A DNA stretch of 64,000 nucleotides from Ignavibacteria bacterium (GCA_030684555.1 JAUXVN010000013.1:62001-126000), one strand, 5' to 3'. Shown: positions 23,889 through 34,439, counted from the stretch's first letter. The notes: generated by a model not told the origin, from the sequence alone. Program-made: numbers and translations.

Positions 23889-26654
23889 ATGCAAAAGAAA
23901 AAATTAGTACTAATTGATGCAATGGCATTGGCTTACAAAGCTTATTTTGCCTTTTCCTCCAGACCTTTAATCACCAAAAATGGTGAACCAACTTCTGCAG
24001 TCTATGGCTTCATCACACAGCTAATAAAAATAATTGAAGATATTAAACCGGACTACATTGCAGTCGCTTCAGATTCAAAAGAAAAAACATTCAGGCATGA
24101 ACGTTACGATAAGTATAAATCCAATCGAGCAGAAATGCCGGACGATATGATTCCGCAAATAAAAAGAATTTATGAAATTATTGCAGCTTTCAATATTCCA
24201 CTTTACATGCTCCCCGGTTACGAAGCTGATGATATTATAGGAACTGCATCTGTAATTGCTGATAACTTAGATATTGAAACATTGATGATAACACCGGATA
24301 AAGATTATATTCAATTAATCACAGATAACGTGAGGTTAATCAAGCCCGGTAAAAGCGGTGATGAGTTGAACCTAATAGACAAAGAAAAAGTTTTACAAGA
24401 TTTTGGTTTTGACCCACCTTCAATGATTGACTATTTAGCCCTTATTGGTGATTCATCAGATGCAATTCCCGGAGTAAAAGGAATTGGACCAAAATCTGCC
24501 TTGCCACTAATTCAAAAGTATGGAACGATTGAAAACATTTATGAACACATAGAAGAAATTGATTCTAAATCGACAAAAACAAAATTGGAAATTTCGCGTA
24601 ATGATGCATTCCTTTCAAAGGAGTTGGCGACAATCCTCAAAAGTGTTCCACTTGAAATTGATATTCCATCCACAAAAAGGGTAAAACCCAATTTTGATTT
24701 ATTACAAAATATTTTTACTGAATTGGAATTCAAATCCCTTTTCAATCGGGTTCAGAATGCACTAAGGACAAGTGAAACAGAACCTGTTCAGCCTTTAATT
24801 TCAGAGGAGTTGAGTAAATTTGATAATTCAAAGGTTAACTACTCACTGATTGTTGAAACTGAATCAGCAAAAATACTTGCTTCAAAACTTTTATCTTCCG
24901 ACTTGTTTGTATTTGACACTGAAACTGATTCGCTTGATCATTTTACTCTTAATCTTGCAGGTGCATCATTTGCTGTTAAATCTGGTGAAGCTTATTTCAT
25001 TGCGATTAATCCACAAAAAACTAAGAAAGATTTTTTTACAAAAGAAGTTTCCGACAGGTTACCGATAAACGATTTTATTCAGATTTTCAAACCTGTTTTT
25101 GAAAATGAAAATATTAAGAAAGTTTGCCAAAACGGAAAGTTTGATATTTCAGTACTTAGAAGCATCGGTATTGAAGTAAAGAATTTTTATTTCGATACAA
25201 TGGTTGCAAGTTATGTTATCGACCCGGATCAACGCCATGGAATGGATGACCTTTCTGAAAAATACTTAAACTACAAACCAATTCCATTGACCGATTTAAT
25301 CGGATTAAAAAAGAATCCTGAAATTATTTTCGAAGCAAATGTAAACTCGCTCTCGGACTATTCATGTGAAGATGCTGACATAACTTATCGCTTATATGAA
25401 ATGCTTTCAAATCAAATTGAAAAAGATAATTTGCATAATGTAGCGTTCAATATTGAATTCCCCTTAATTGAAGTACTTGAAGATATGGAAAGAATAGGAA
25501 TTCGTGTTGACAAGAAAATGTTGAATGCACTAAGTAAAGATCTAGAATCTATGATGGATGAATATGCGAGAAATATTTTTAGTCATTCCGGGGAAACATT
25601 TAATATAAATTCACCTAATCAGATGCAAAAAATTTTATATGATAAACTCGGTTTGAAGACAGGTAAAAAGACCAAGACCGGGTTTTCAACCGATGCCCGA
25701 GCTCTTGAAAGTTTGAGAGGCGAACATCCGATTATTGATGCAATTCTTGATTATCGCCAGGTCACAAAATTAAAATCAACTTATGCCGATGCACTTCCGG
25801 CGTTAATTCATCCACTCACAGGGAGAGTTCACACTTCATATAATCAAACGGTCGCTTCGACTGGCAGACTTTCAAGTAATAACCCGAACTTGCAAAATAT
25901 TCCGATTCGTACCGAACTTGGAAAAGAAATCAGAAAAGCTTTTGTGGCAACTGATAATAATCATTTAATCTTGAGTGCCGACTATAGTCAAATTGAATTA
26001 AGAATTATGGCAAGTATGTGTAATGATGAAGCAATGACTAAGGCTTTTATTAACAAAGAAGATATTCATAGAGCTACAGCCGCTCTCGTTTTTGGTGTTT
26101 CGCCTGAGGATGTTACATCAGATATGAGACGCAAAGCTAAAGAAGTAAACTTTGGGATATTATATGGAATCGGCGCTTTCGGATTGAAAACAAGATTGGG
26201 AATCCTCCAATCTCATGCAAAAGAAATTATTGATAATTACTTCATGACTTTCAAAAATGTGAAGGCATTTATGGATAGCATAATTGTTTCCACGCGCGAA
26301 AAAGGTTACGCCGAAACTCTAACCGGCAGAAGAAGATATTTACGAAATATAAATAGCAGTAATTTTGTTGTTAAACAATTTGAAGAACGGGCAGCGATTA
26401 ATATGCCGATTCAAGGAACGGCAGCTGACATGATAAAAGTGGCTATGATAAATATTTACAGCGAATTGAATAAATCAAAATTAAAAACGAAAATGATTTT
26501 GCAGGTTCATGACGAGTTGGTATTTGACGTACCGAAAGAAGAATTAGCTGATGTTCAACCTATGATTAAAAGCTTGATGGAAAACGCCTTCCCATTGAAT
26601 GTTCCAGTAATTGCTGACACGGGCGTTGGAGATAATTGGCTTGATGCTCACTAA
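23889..26654 (+). CDS. polA: DNA polymerase I
   Basis: A 921-residue enzyme from the ATG at 23889 (MQKKKLVLIDAMALAYKAYFAF). The order of domains is a 5'-3' flap exonuclease (to about residue 290; GYEADDIIGT, TPDKDYIQL, GIGPKSA), a 3'-5' proofreading domain with intact acidic residues (FDTETDS, NGKFDISVL, YSCEDADITYRLYE), and a family A polymerase (DYSQIELRIMAS, RRKAKEVNFGILYGIG, QVHDELVFDVP). All catalytic motifs are present, so it is a full proofreading Pol I. Its stop overlaps the stop of hpnE on the other strand by four bases. Confidence 0.96.
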   Translation: MQKKKLVLIDAMALAYKAYFAFSSRPLITKNGEPTSAVYGFITQLIKIIEDIKPDYIAVASDSKEKTFRHERYDKYKSNRAEMPDDMIPQIKRIYEIIAAFNIPLYMLPGYEADDIIGTASVIADNLDIETLMITPDKDYIQLITDNVRLIKPGKSGDELNLIDKEKVLQDFGFDPPSMIDYLALIGDSSDAIPGVKGIGPKSALPLIQKYGTIENIYEHIEEIDSKSTKTKLEISRNDAFLSKELATILKSVPLEIDIPSTKRVKPNFDLLQNIFTELEFKSLFNRVQNALRTSETEPVQPLISEELSKFDNSKVNYSLIVETESAKILASKLLSSDLFVFDTETDSLDHFTLNLAGASFAVKSGEAYFIAINPQKTKKDFFTKEVSDRLPINDFIQIFKPVFENENIKKVCQNGKFDISVLRSIGIEVKNFYFDTMVASYVIDPDQRHGMDDLSEKYLNYKPIPLTDLIGLKKNPEIIFEANVNSLSDYSCEDADITYRLYEMLSNQIEKDNLHNVAFNIEFPLIEVLEDMERIGIRVDKKMLNALSKDLESMMDEYARNIFSHSGETFNINSPNQMQKILYDKLGLKTGKKTKTGFSTDARALESLRGEHPIIDAILDYRQVTKLKSTYADALPALIHPLTGRVHTSYNQTVASTGRLSSNNPNLQNIPIRTELGKEIRKAFVATDNNHLILSADYSQIELRIMASMCNDEAMTKAFINKEDIHRATAALVFGVSPEDVTSDMRRKAKEVNFGILYGIGAFGLKTRLGILQSHAKEIIDNYFMTFKNVKAFMDSIIVSTREKGYAETLTGRRRYLRNINSSNFVVKQFEERAAINMPIQGTAADMIKVAMINIYSELNKSKLKTKMILQVHDELVFDVPKEELADVQPMIKSLMENAFPLNVPVIADTGVGDNWLDAH

Positions 26655-27946
26655 CTTTTTATAGTTTGTATTATAGAGTCTGTTGCAATTTTAGCACTTA
26701 CAACAGCTCCTTCAATTGTTGATGGAAGTCCTGTGTTTATCCAATCCCCCGCAAGAAATAGATTTGCAATCTCAGTATTTGAGGAAGGTCTTTTTAACAA
26801 TATTTCTGTTGAAGGAACAAAAGTAGCTCTCTTCTCTTTGATTTTTTTGTAATCAATAATATTTGCATCTGTTAGATTTATATATTTTTTTAACTCCGAC
26901 TTCACAATGTTAAAAAGAGTTGTTTCGTCATAATTAATAATACTATCAGCATGACTTATAACTATTGTGATGTATTCTCCATGATCGAAAACCCAATGTA
27001 CCTGAGAATTTATCAATCCAATAAATGGATTTTTCATTTTAAAATCTTTTACCCATATGTGAAAAGTTAAAATTGAAGAGTATTTAATTTTATTAGCAAT
27101 GTCTATTATTGATTCGGGTAAACCTTTAATTTTAGGGATTGCGTGCGATGGAACGGCAAAAAGTATAAAATCAAAATCATCAATTTCTCTTTTATTAGTC
27201 TTTACAGAAACGACTTTATTTGACTTTATTACGATTTCATTTGCTGATTCAGATGTTAAAATATTTCCTCCAAAATCTGTTATATACTTGAGAGCATTTT
27301 CACAATACATCTTGCTAAGATCGGTAGAGGGAATAATAATTGTTGATGAGAAATTTCCTGTGAAAAACATTTGCTTCAATATCTTTGCAAATATTTTTGA
27401 GGAGGCATCATCTGAACTACAATTCAAAGCTCCAACAGCTATTATTTCCCAAAATGATTTTATTACATTCTCATTCTGTCCTTCACTTTTTAGCCATTCA
27501 CTGACACTTTCATCTCTCATTTTTGTGGGATTAATAAAAATTAATTTCGCACAAAATTTAATTATTGATATTCTTTCTTTAATTGAAACCGCACTGTATT
27601 TGAGAATAGCTATTAGAAGATTAATTGGATAAAAATATTTAGCTGCTTTTAATTGGTGGCTTATACCTTTCCTATCAATGTAACTTACTTTTAGACTCTT
27701 TTGAAAAGTCAAGTTATTTTCCGAATTGATAATATTTAAGAAATTGAGAGTCTCTTTATAACAACCCATAAGAATATGTTGTCCATTATCAAGAATGGAA
27801 TTTCTTTTGGAATCAAAAAAAGAATAGGCTTTTCCACCAAGTTTAGGAGAGGCTTCAATTAATTCGACTAAAAAATTTTGTTTTGATAAGTAAACTGCGG
27901 CGGCGAGTCCGGCAAAACCACCACCGACAATGAGGCATTTTTTCAT
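26651..27946 (-). CDS. hpnE: Squalene-associated FAD-dependent desaturase (hydroxysqualene dehydroxylase)
   Basis: A 431-residue amine-oxidase-fold flavoprotein with an N-terminal dinucleotide site (VGGGFAGLAAAVYLSK) and a C-terminal FAD segment (FLAGDWINTGLPSTIEGAV). It lies directly after hpnD and hpnC, which fixes its role: reduction of hydroxysqualene to squalene, the last step of the HpnCDE route from farnesyl diphosphate. Its start overlaps the hpnD stop (TAATG). The 3' end overlaps polA convergently. Confidence 0.93.
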   Translation of the reverse strand: MKKCLIVGGGFAGLAAAVYLSKQNFLVELIEASPKLGGKAYSFFDSKRNSILDNGQHILMGCYKETLNFLNIINSENNLTFQKSLKVSYIDRKGISHQLKAAKYFYPINLLIAILKYSAVSIKERISIIKFCAKLIFINPTKMRDESVSEWLKSEGQNENVIKSFWEIIAVGALNCSSDDASSKIFAKILKQMFFTGNFSSTIIIPSTDLSKMYCENALKYITDFGGNILTSESANEIVIKSNKVVSVKTNKREIDDFDFILFAVPSHAIPKIKGLPESIIDIANKIKYSSILTFHIWVKDFKMKNPFIGLINSQVHWVFDHGEYITIVISHADSIINYDETTLFNIVKSELKKYINLTDANIIDYKKIKEKRATFVPSTEILLKRPSSNTEIANLFLAGDWINTGLPSTIEGAVVSAKIATDSIIQTIKS

Positions 27947-28791
27947 TAATAAACTAAATTATATTTAGCCCAAACACCGAGCGATATTCCGACCTTCTCA
28001 ATTTTTGATATTGAAATATCTTTATTGAAAACATCATATTTGGCTTGAATGATCCGCTCAAGAATACGATAATATATATGCTGCATCGCTCTTGCTGCAA
28101 ACATTGAAGCTTTATCATCAAGGTTTAACATTTCAGTTGCGGAATCAAAGTAGAACTTTGCTCGATTAGCCTGGAATTCCATCAAATTTATAAAATGCAG
28201 ATTATATTTTGATGAAAGAAGATCCTCCTCTGAGTAGTGAAATTTTCGTAAATCTTCTTGCGGAAGATATATTCGATTATTTTTTGCATCCTTCGCAACA
28301 TCACGAATAATATTTGTCAATTGGAGAGCAATTCCTAAATTCTCGGCAAAAAGTTTTGCAGAACTATGTTTATACCCGAATATTTCAATGCACATTAATC
28401 CAACTGTAGATGCTGCACGATAGCAATAAGTTTTTAATTCTTCAAATGTTTCGTAACGATTTTTATGGAGGTCCATCTCCATTCCTTTTATCAAATCAAA
28501 AAAGTAATCAATCGGAATTTTAAACTGACTTATTGTTGAAGCGGTTTTATTCAATAAAGGAAATTCTGACTCATTATTAAATGCACGCTCAAATTCTATT
28601 CTCCATTTAACAAGCTGCTGGTACTTTTGGTCAGTAGAATCCATTCCTTCATCAACAATATCATCCGTCTTTCTGCAGAATGCATAGACAGTATTCATTG
28701 CATCCCTTTTGGGGGCAGGAAGAAGACTAAAAGCATAATAAAAACTGCTTTTACTTTTTTTCGATATTTCTTTTGCCGAATCGGATTTCAT
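27946..28791 (-). CDS. hpnD: Presqualene diphosphate synthase
   Basis: A 281-residue member of the squalene/phytoene synthase family. The two aspartate-rich Mg2+/diphosphate sites are RKTDDIVDEG (about residue 41) and DVAKDAKNNRIYLP (about residue 162), with LTNIIRDV before the second. The order in the hpnC-D-E cluster supports HpnD: condensation of two farnesyl diphosphates to presqualene diphosphate. The start overlaps the end of hpnC by 41 bases; MKSDSAKEIS is nevertheless the natural N-terminus because the fold starts shortly after (FYYAFSLLP). Confidence 0.92.
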   Translation of the reverse strand: MKSDSAKEISKKSKSSFYYAFSLLPAPKRDAMNTVYAFCRKTDDIVDEGMDSTDQKYQQLVKWRIEFERAFNNESEFPLLNKTASTISQFKIPIDYFFDLIKGMEMDLHKNRYETFEELKTYCYRAASTVGLMCIEIFGYKHSSAKLFAENLGIALQLTNIIRDVAKDAKNNRIYLPQEDLRKFHYSEEDLLSSKYNLHFINLMEFQANRAKFYFDSATEMLNLDDKASMFAARAMQHIYYRILERIIQAKYDVFNKDISISKIEKVGISLGVWAKYNLVY

Positions 28792-29641
28792 TTGTTAAAA
28801 CAGTTATTAAAATGGTGATAAAATCTTTCTTTGAAATTACTGGACGTTTATTAAAAACATCGTAATTATTTTTCTTAATTTTTTCAAGTATTGTTTCTCC
28901 CCCTTTAATAGTAAGGAGAATTTCATACTTGAACAGCCCTGAAAGGTATGGAATCAATTTATAACCGATATCGAAATATTCTTGAACTCGCTCTATCTGA
29001 AACTTTAAAAGTTTTTGAAAATTAATATTAATGACTGAATTCTGAATATCACTTTCGGTCACATTAAATTTGTCTAATTCCCCGATTGGAATATAAATTC
29101 TTCCTTTTTGATAATCAATTGTTATATCTTGATAAAAATTCGTCAATTGAAGAGCTGTACAAATATTATCAGAATAAATATTTGCTTCTTCTTCTCTGAC
29201 ATTAAATAGCTGTAATAATAATCTTCCAACCGGATTTGCTGAACGGCTGCAATATTCGAGGACTTCTTCATGGGTTTGATAACGTGTAACCTTTATATCT
29301 TGAATAAATGCAGAAATTAAATCAAGAAATAATTTTATATCAAGCCTATGAGTTGATATTGTGCTGTAAAGTGCAGCATCGTAATCAGCTTCAAATTTTT
29401 GATTAATCGTATCAAGAAATCTTAGTTCAAATTTTTCTAACGAGGTAATTCTTTCTTGCGAAGTGTATTCCCCCTCATCTGCCAAATCATCAGCAAATCT
29501 TGCAAACCAATAAATTATTGCAATATCTTTTCTTAACTCTTTTGGAATTAAAAAAGATACAACAGGAAAATTTTCATAATGAGTTTTTGCAAAATGAAGA
29601 GCTTTTTTATAAGCGATAGATATGTTAAATTTTTCTGCCAT
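28751..29641 (-). CDS. hpnC: Squalene synthase HpnC
   Basis: A 296-residue trans-isoprenyl diphosphate synthase. The motifs are WFARFADDLADEG (first Asp-rich site, about residue 50) and LTNFYQDITIDYQKGRIYIP (second site, about residue 168). In the HpnCDE pathway HpnC converts presqualene diphosphate to hydroxysqualene. It is the first gene of the cluster, starting 7 bp downstream of tRNA-Leu. Squalene would feed hopanoids or related triterpenoids; no squalene-hopene cyclase gene lies in this window. Confidence 0.92.
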   Translation of the reverse strand: MAEKFNISIAYKKALHFAKTHYENFPVVSFLIPKELRKDIAIIYWFARFADDLADEGEYTSQERITSLEKFELRFLDTINQKFEADYDAALYSTISTHRLDIKLFLDLISAFIQDIKVTRYQTHEEVLEYCSRSANPVGRLLLQLFNVREEEANIYSDNICTALQLTNFYQDITIDYQKGRIYIPIGELDKFNVTESDIQNSVININFQKLLKFQIERVQEYFDIGYKLIPYLSGLFKYEILLTIKGGETILEKIKKNNYDVFNKRPVISKKDFITILITVLTNEIRFGKRNIEKK

Positions 29642-29648
29642 CTTAATG

Positions 29649-29732
29649 TGCCCGAAGGGGGACTCGAACCCCCATCCGCCAAAGCGAACTAGCTCCTGAA
29701 ACTAGCGCGTCTACCAATTCCGCCATCCGGGC
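29649..29732 (-). tRNA. tRNA-Leu (anticodon CAG)
   Basis: An 84-nt cloverleaf on the minus strand. The acceptor stem GCCCGGA pairs with TTCGGGC, and the discriminator is A. The D-arm contains GGAATTGGTAGAC, the anticodon stem-loop is CTAGT-TTCAGGA-GCTAG with anticodon CAG, there is a long class II variable arm, and the T-arm is GGGGGTTCGAGTCCCCC. CCA is not encoded. It lies just ahead of hpnC on the same strand. Confidence 0.95.
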
Positions 29733-29786
29733 ATTTTTACTATTTCAAAAATAATTAAAATTCTTTAGTCTTAAAACCTTTTAATA

Positions 29787-32018
29787 TTACCATCCGCTTC
29801 CCCTGTCTGTCTGAATAGTTCTTCCATTACTGTGAATAATACACGTTGGAGGTAAATTCTTTACATTAACTAAATCAGAAACCTTTGAGGGACAACTATC
29901 AGTTGCTAACCGCATTTCGCCGTTGTTAATTGATTCCTTACAAAACTGTCGGGATACAACTCCCTCAGGAAGTTTGAAGTATTCTAACGGAGGGTTAAAT
30001 TCTTTATAATATTCTGCCATAAATTTTGCCCAGATTGGCATCGCTGCTTTCGCGCCTTGCCCATACCAGCCGTTAAACTTAACCCTTCTATCATCAAAAC
30101 CAACCCAGGTACACCCTACCAGTTGTGGAGTATAACCGATAAACCAGGCATCTGCAAAATCTTGTGTTGTTCCGGTTTTACCTGCAGCAGGACGATGGAA
30201 ATAGCGTCTAACTCCACCACCCGTTCCATAGTTTAAAACATCCTGCATCATGTTAGCAATTATACCTGCCGTTTGCTGGGACATTGCTTCTCGAAATTCA
30301 GGTTTAAAATCCTCAACTGTAATTCCATTTCTATCTTCTATTCGTAATATTGATATTGGACTAACGTAAATACCTCCGTTGGCAAAAACACCAAACGCTG
30401 CGTTCATTTCAAGCGGTGAAATTTCTGCGGTTCCAAGTGCTATGGATGGGTATGGAGGAATTTCAGCTGTGATTCCCATTTTCCGTGCAAGTCTTACAAC
30501 CTGGTCAGGGGGAGCATATTCGCCTATTGTTAATCTGCCTGCAATTACGTTTACTGATTTAGCAAGTGCTTCCCGTAATGTCATAAATCCACCATATTCC
30601 GCATCTGCATTTGATGGTGACCAACCGTTATGATCAAATTTTTGATTCAATAAAGCAAATGCAGGGTAAAATCCATTATCTACTGCCATTGCATAAATTA
30701 TTGGCTTAAAGGATGAACCGGGTTGACGCTTGATTTGAGTTACATGATTTAATCCATAGAAGAATTCCTGATTCTCACCACCAACCAATGCGCGAATCTC
30801 GCCATTATGAGGGTCGGCTACTACGAATCCGGTTTGAATAGTTCCCTCGATTTTTTTGACTGAATCTATAAATGAATTGTCCTTTGATAATTTTTCATAC
30901 AATAAAGCTCTTTCAGAAGGAGTACCTTCTCTATACTCTTGTGAAGTTTTGATAGCTTTATCAACGAGAGCTGTTACTATTTTTTGATTTCTATCCCAAT
31001 TCCAATTTTTATTAAAAACTTGTTGATATTCTTTTAAATGTTCTGATGCAACTTTATTTGCAATCCTCTGCATTCTAAGATCAAGAGTAGTATAAATATT
31101 TAGTCCATCTCTATAAAGATCATAACCGTACTTTTCAGACATGGCGGACATTTGTTGACGAATATATTCCATGAAATGAGGAGCTTCACTGCTCAACTTA
31201 ATAGTGTTTCCACCAGCGAGTTTTATCGGTTCATCTATTAAACTTCTGTATTTTTCTTCAGATAAATAACCGGGTTCAATCATGTTGTATAAAACAAGAT
31301 TTCTTCTTCTCAAAGCATTTTCGGGTCTTCTAACAGGATCATAAAATACGTGTGATTTCAGAAGAGCTACAAGTAAAGCTGATTCTGTTATTGTTAAATC
31401 TTTTGCATTTTTATCAAAGTAGGTTTTAGCTCCCGTTTCAATCCCATAAGCACTCTTCCCTAAAAAGGAGACATTCAGATACAACTCTAAAATTTCTTTC
31501 TTCGTATAAGTACGCTCTATTTGGATAGCTGTAATCCACTCACGAATTTTTCTAACAGCGGTATCGAATGCATTTTCCTTAGTCCCTTTTAGCGAATAGA
31601 GATTTTTTGCCAATTGCTGTGTTAGAGTACTTGCTCCTTCTCGAGAGAAAGTGAAAACATTTTTTACCATAGCTTTAATAAAACGATCAACATCAACTCC
31701 CCAATGGTCAAAGAATTTTCGATCTTCGGTTGCAATTAAGGCTTCAATAAAGTGTTTTGGAATGCTGTCATAATCAGTTTCTATTCTGTTTTCAATGTAG
31801 AATTGTCCGAGCAATTCACCATCAATTGTGTAAACTTTACTTGCAAGTTGAGGTTTTGGATTTTCTAATTCAGATAATGAAGGTAACCCGCTAATGATGT
31901 AATACATCAACGCTGAAAAAATTAAGAAAAAAATGATACCAATTGAGACGAAAAAACCCGGGTGTCTCGAGATAAACGACTTTGGCTTTGCTTTATTTAT
32001 TTTTGAATTAGTGCTCAT
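29787..32018 (-). CDS. Penicillin-binding protein 1A (bifunctional class A)
   Basis: A 743-residue peptidoglycan polymerase with a short cytoplasmic tail and one transmembrane helix (about residues 22-45). The glycosyltransferase domain GT51 has ATEDRKFFDHWGVD (catalytic Glu) and GASTLTQQLAKNLY. The transpeptidase domain has the active-site serine in GSSFKPIIYAMAVDNG, the SVNV (SxN) motif and the KTGTTQDFADAWF (KTG) motif. The C-terminus has two cysteines (FCKES, DSCPS), possibly forming a disulphide. It is encoded 1 bp after lpxH on the same strand. Confidence 0.93.
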   Translation of the reverse strand: MSTNSKINKAKPKSFISRHPGFFVSIGIIFFLIFSALMYYIISGLPSLSELENPKPQLASKVYTIDGELLGQFYIENRIETDYDSIPKHFIEALIATEDRKFFDHWGVDVDRFIKAMVKNVFTFSREGASTLTQQLAKNLYSLKGTKENAFDTAVRKIREWITAIQIERTYTKKEILELYLNVSFLGKSAYGIETGAKTYFDKNAKDLTITESALLVALLKSHVFYDPVRRPENALRRRNLVLYNMIEPGYLSEEKYRSLIDEPIKLAGGNTIKLSSEAPHFMEYIRQQMSAMSEKYGYDLYRDGLNIYTTLDLRMQRIANKVASEHLKEYQQVFNKNWNWDRNQKIVTALVDKAIKTSQEYREGTPSERALLYEKLSKDNSFIDSVKKIEGTIQTGFVVADPHNGEIRALVGGENQEFFYGLNHVTQIKRQPGSSFKPIIYAMAVDNGFYPAFALLNQKFDHNGWSPSNADAEYGGFMTLREALAKSVNVIAGRLTIGEYAPPDQVVRLARKMGITAEIPPYPSIALGTAEISPLEMNAAFGVFANGGIYVSPISILRIEDRNGITVEDFKPEFREAMSQQTAGIIANMMQDVLNYGTGGGVRRYFHRPAAGKTGTTQDFADAWFIGYTPQLVGCTWVGFDDRRVKFNGWYGQGAKAAMPIWAKFMAEYYKEFNPPLEYFKLPEGVVSRQFCKESINNGEMRLATDSCPSKVSDLVNVKNLPPTCIIHSNGRTIQTDRGSGW

Positions 32019-32019
32019 T

Positions 32020-32754
32020 CTATTCCCAATCTACAATCCTAAACTGATTATTTTTAAATTCCCCGTAGCATGGTTTATCAAGCCAGGAACCTAAATTAAT
32101 ATAACTACCATTTTTATATTTTATATTTTGTCGTTGATGAAGATGTCCGAACAAAACATATTTTGCTCCTTCATCAATTTTTTGCTGAGCGGCTTTTAAT
32201 AAACCGTCACTTTCTCCATAATTTTTTTCAGATGTATATTCGCGGCTTGATTTGCTTGTTCCACTCGCAATTTTGATTCCGATATCAGGATGAAGAAAAG
32301 AATATAATTGTTGAATCGTTTTATTTCGAAACACTTTCTTCAAGATTTTGTAACCTAAATCATTTTGAACCAATCCGTCACCATGAGCAATATAAAAAAT
32401 AGTCTCGTTTAACTTGAAGAATTTTCCATCTTCATATAACTTCACACCGATTTCACTTTCAAAGAAATCACGATGCATAAAATCATGATTACCAATTAGA
32501 TAGTGAATTAAAATTCCCTTTTCAACAAGGTCTTGTAAAGCAGTTAATGTTCTGAAAAAACCTTTTTGGTAAACTCTTCTATATTCAAACCAGTAGTCAT
32601 ACAAATCACCGACAATAAAAATCTCATCGGCTGTTTCCCCTAATAAATAAAGGAGTTCGACAAGCTTTCTTTCTTTTTTCTTTTCGATTGAAGCTTCTTG
32701 CAGACCGAGATGTATATCTGATATAAAGTAATAAGTTTTATCCACAATAATCAA
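32020..32754 (-). CDS. lpxH: UDP-2,3-diacylglucosamine diphosphatase (LpxH-like)
   Basis: A 244-residue calcineurin-like metallophosphoesterase. The metal-binding motifs are present in order: SDIHLG, VGDLYDYWFEY, IGNHDFMHRDFF, AHGDG and FGHLHQRQN. The length and the YDYWFEYR signature match LpxH, which hydrolyses UDP-2,3-diacylglucosamine to lipid X in lipid A synthesis at the cytoplasmic face of the inner membrane. It overlaps the end of the M1 peptidase gene by four bases. Together with lptF/lptG further on, it supports an LPS-bearing outer membrane. Confidence 0.88.
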   Translation of the reverse strand: MIIVDKTYYFISDIHLGLQEASIEKKKERKLVELLYLLGETADEIFIVGDLYDYWFEYRRVYQKGFFRTLTALQDLVEKGILIHYLIGNHDFMHRDFFESEIGVKLYEDGKFFKLNETIFYIAHGDGLVQNDLGYKILKKVFRNKTIQQLYSFLHPDIGIKIASGTSKSSREYTSEKNYGESDGLLKAAQQKIDEGAKYVLFGHLHQRQNIKYKNGSYINLGSWLDKPCYGEFKNNQFRIVDWE

Positions 32755-34439
32755 TATTTAGTTTTTGATATATACGTAATAGTTGCAAGCAGCCAGTTCT
32801 CCGGATCAAGGATTACATTAACCGGTTTATTTTTTAACTTAAAGATAAATGATTGTTCTTTTTTATCAATATAAATTTCTTCAATTCTATTGTTACTTTT
32901 ATCATCAAAATGAAATTCAACATCAAGAGGGAATTGATATTCCTTTTCTAATGTCTGCTGACTTACAAATAATTTCAATTCAAATTCATCATTTTTCTTT
33001 TCAACGCTCCAGTTATAATCAATTAGAAGTTCTCCTTGATCTGAAAACAGCCATTGATTAAAAAAAGCAGATAGGTTTTTTCCTGATACTTTTTCAGCTG
33101 TCTTGATAAAGTCCTCAGTTGAGGTTGAAGAATATTTGTACAAATTATAATAAATTTTCATTAGAGGGAAAAAAGTTGAATCACCAATTTCTTTTCTTAA
33201 CATGTGAAGAATCCATGCCCCTTTATTATAAACCAATCCGCTAAAAAGTTCATTCGGATTATAAACTGTTCCGGAATAGTGATTTTTTATTTTCTGAATA
33301 TCACTTATTCTCGCCGATGCACCAAATTTCCATTCATTATAGAGCACTTCTGAATAAGTTGAAAAACCTTCATTCAACCAGATATCTTTCCATGATTTAA
33401 CTCCAACCGAATTCCCCCACCAACTGTGTGCGAGTTCATGAAGCAGCATATCATTAAAAAACTTTTTTCCTGTAATAAAATTAGAACCAATTCCGGTTAT
33501 AGTTTGGTTTTCCATCGCTCCCATTTGCCACAAAAATACGGCTATCCCATACTTCTCATTCATAAATGGATATTCACCAAATGTTGAACTAAGAAATTTC
33601 AACATTTCAGAATGTTCCTCGAAATCAATTTTTGCATTTTCTTCCTGCCCCGGTAATACATAATAATTGAGTGGTAATGTATCGCCGCTTACAGAAATAT
33701 ATTTATCGTTGAGTAATGTGTAGTTCGATGAGTAAACAGAAATTAAATAAGTTGAAATAGGATAAAAGGTTTTATAATAAAAACTCTTTGTTGAACTTGT
33801 TTCATTAACTTCAATCAGCTTTCCGTTAGAAATTGAAATTTTATCTTTATCGTTTGTAATTCTGATATCAAGAAACGCTTTATCAGTCGGAATATCATTA
33901 CATGGGAACCATGACGAAGCATATTCCGGTTCGTTAATTGTATACACAAGTGATTGGTTGTTTATAGTACCAAAAACAAATCCCGACAATCCGACTTTCT
34001 TTGGAGTACCTTCATAACTTATGGAAATCATAACCGTATCTAAAAAATATTCCATCTTCTTAATTGAAAGTTGTTTTCCACTATGATTAAACTGGGTTTC
34101 TATTTCATTTACTTTAAGCGAAGAGATTTTAAGATTATCATAAAAATTCAATTCGATTGACTTCAAATCTTTTTCAAGTAAATGGATTGTAATTGTCACA
34201 TTTGCTTTCAATAACTTTGCAGCATGATTCAATTCTAAATTCATATTGTAATGCAGCACATCAATTGCGTATTGATTATCTCTTATATAACCGGAATCAT
34301 TTCTCCCTAAATCAGTGACATTTGTAAAACTATATTCATCAACTATTTTTGCAGAATAGCTCAGAACTAAAAACGTTGTATATGAAAATAGAAATGAAAC
34401 CACAATAAAATATTTATGATATTTCGAAATCTTGCTCAT
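32751..34439 (-). CDS. M1 family aminopeptidase-like metallopeptidase
   Basis: A 562-residue protein (ATG at 34439, TGATG overlap with the upstream E1 gene). The N-terminus is a signal peptide or anchor (YFIVVSFLFSYTTFLVLSY). The M1 catalytic set is intact: GAMENQT exopeptidase motif, zinc site HELAHSWWGNSV and the third ligand in WLNEGFSTYSE, 18 residues later. The C-terminal domain is beta-rich. It is smaller than PepN-like enzymes (about 850-900) and resembles periplasmic M1 peptidases of Bacteroidota. Confidence 0.92.
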   Translation of the reverse strand: MSKISKYHKYFIVVSFLFSYTTFLVLSYSAKIVDEYSFTNVTDLGRNDSGYIRDNQYAIDVLHYNMNLELNHAAKLLKANVTITIHLLEKDLKSIELNFYDNLKISSLKVNEIETQFNHSGKQLSIKKMEYFLDTVMISISYEGTPKKVGLSGFVFGTINNQSLVYTINEPEYASSWFPCNDIPTDKAFLDIRITNDKDKISISNGKLIEVNETSSTKSFYYKTFYPISTYLISVYSSNYTLLNDKYISVSGDTLPLNYYVLPGQEENAKIDFEEHSEMLKFLSSTFGEYPFMNEKYGIAVFLWQMGAMENQTITGIGSNFITGKKFFNDMLLHELAHSWWGNSVGVKSWKDIWLNEGFSTYSEVLYNEWKFGASARISDIQKIKNHYSGTVYNPNELFSGLVYNKGAWILHMLRKEIGDSTFFPLMKIYYNLYKYSSTSTEDFIKTAEKVSGKNLSAFFNQWLFSDQGELLIDYNWSVEKKNDEFELKLFVSQQTLEKEYQFPLDVEFHFDDKSNNRIEEIYIDKKEQSFIFKLKNKPVNVILDPENWLLATITYISKTKY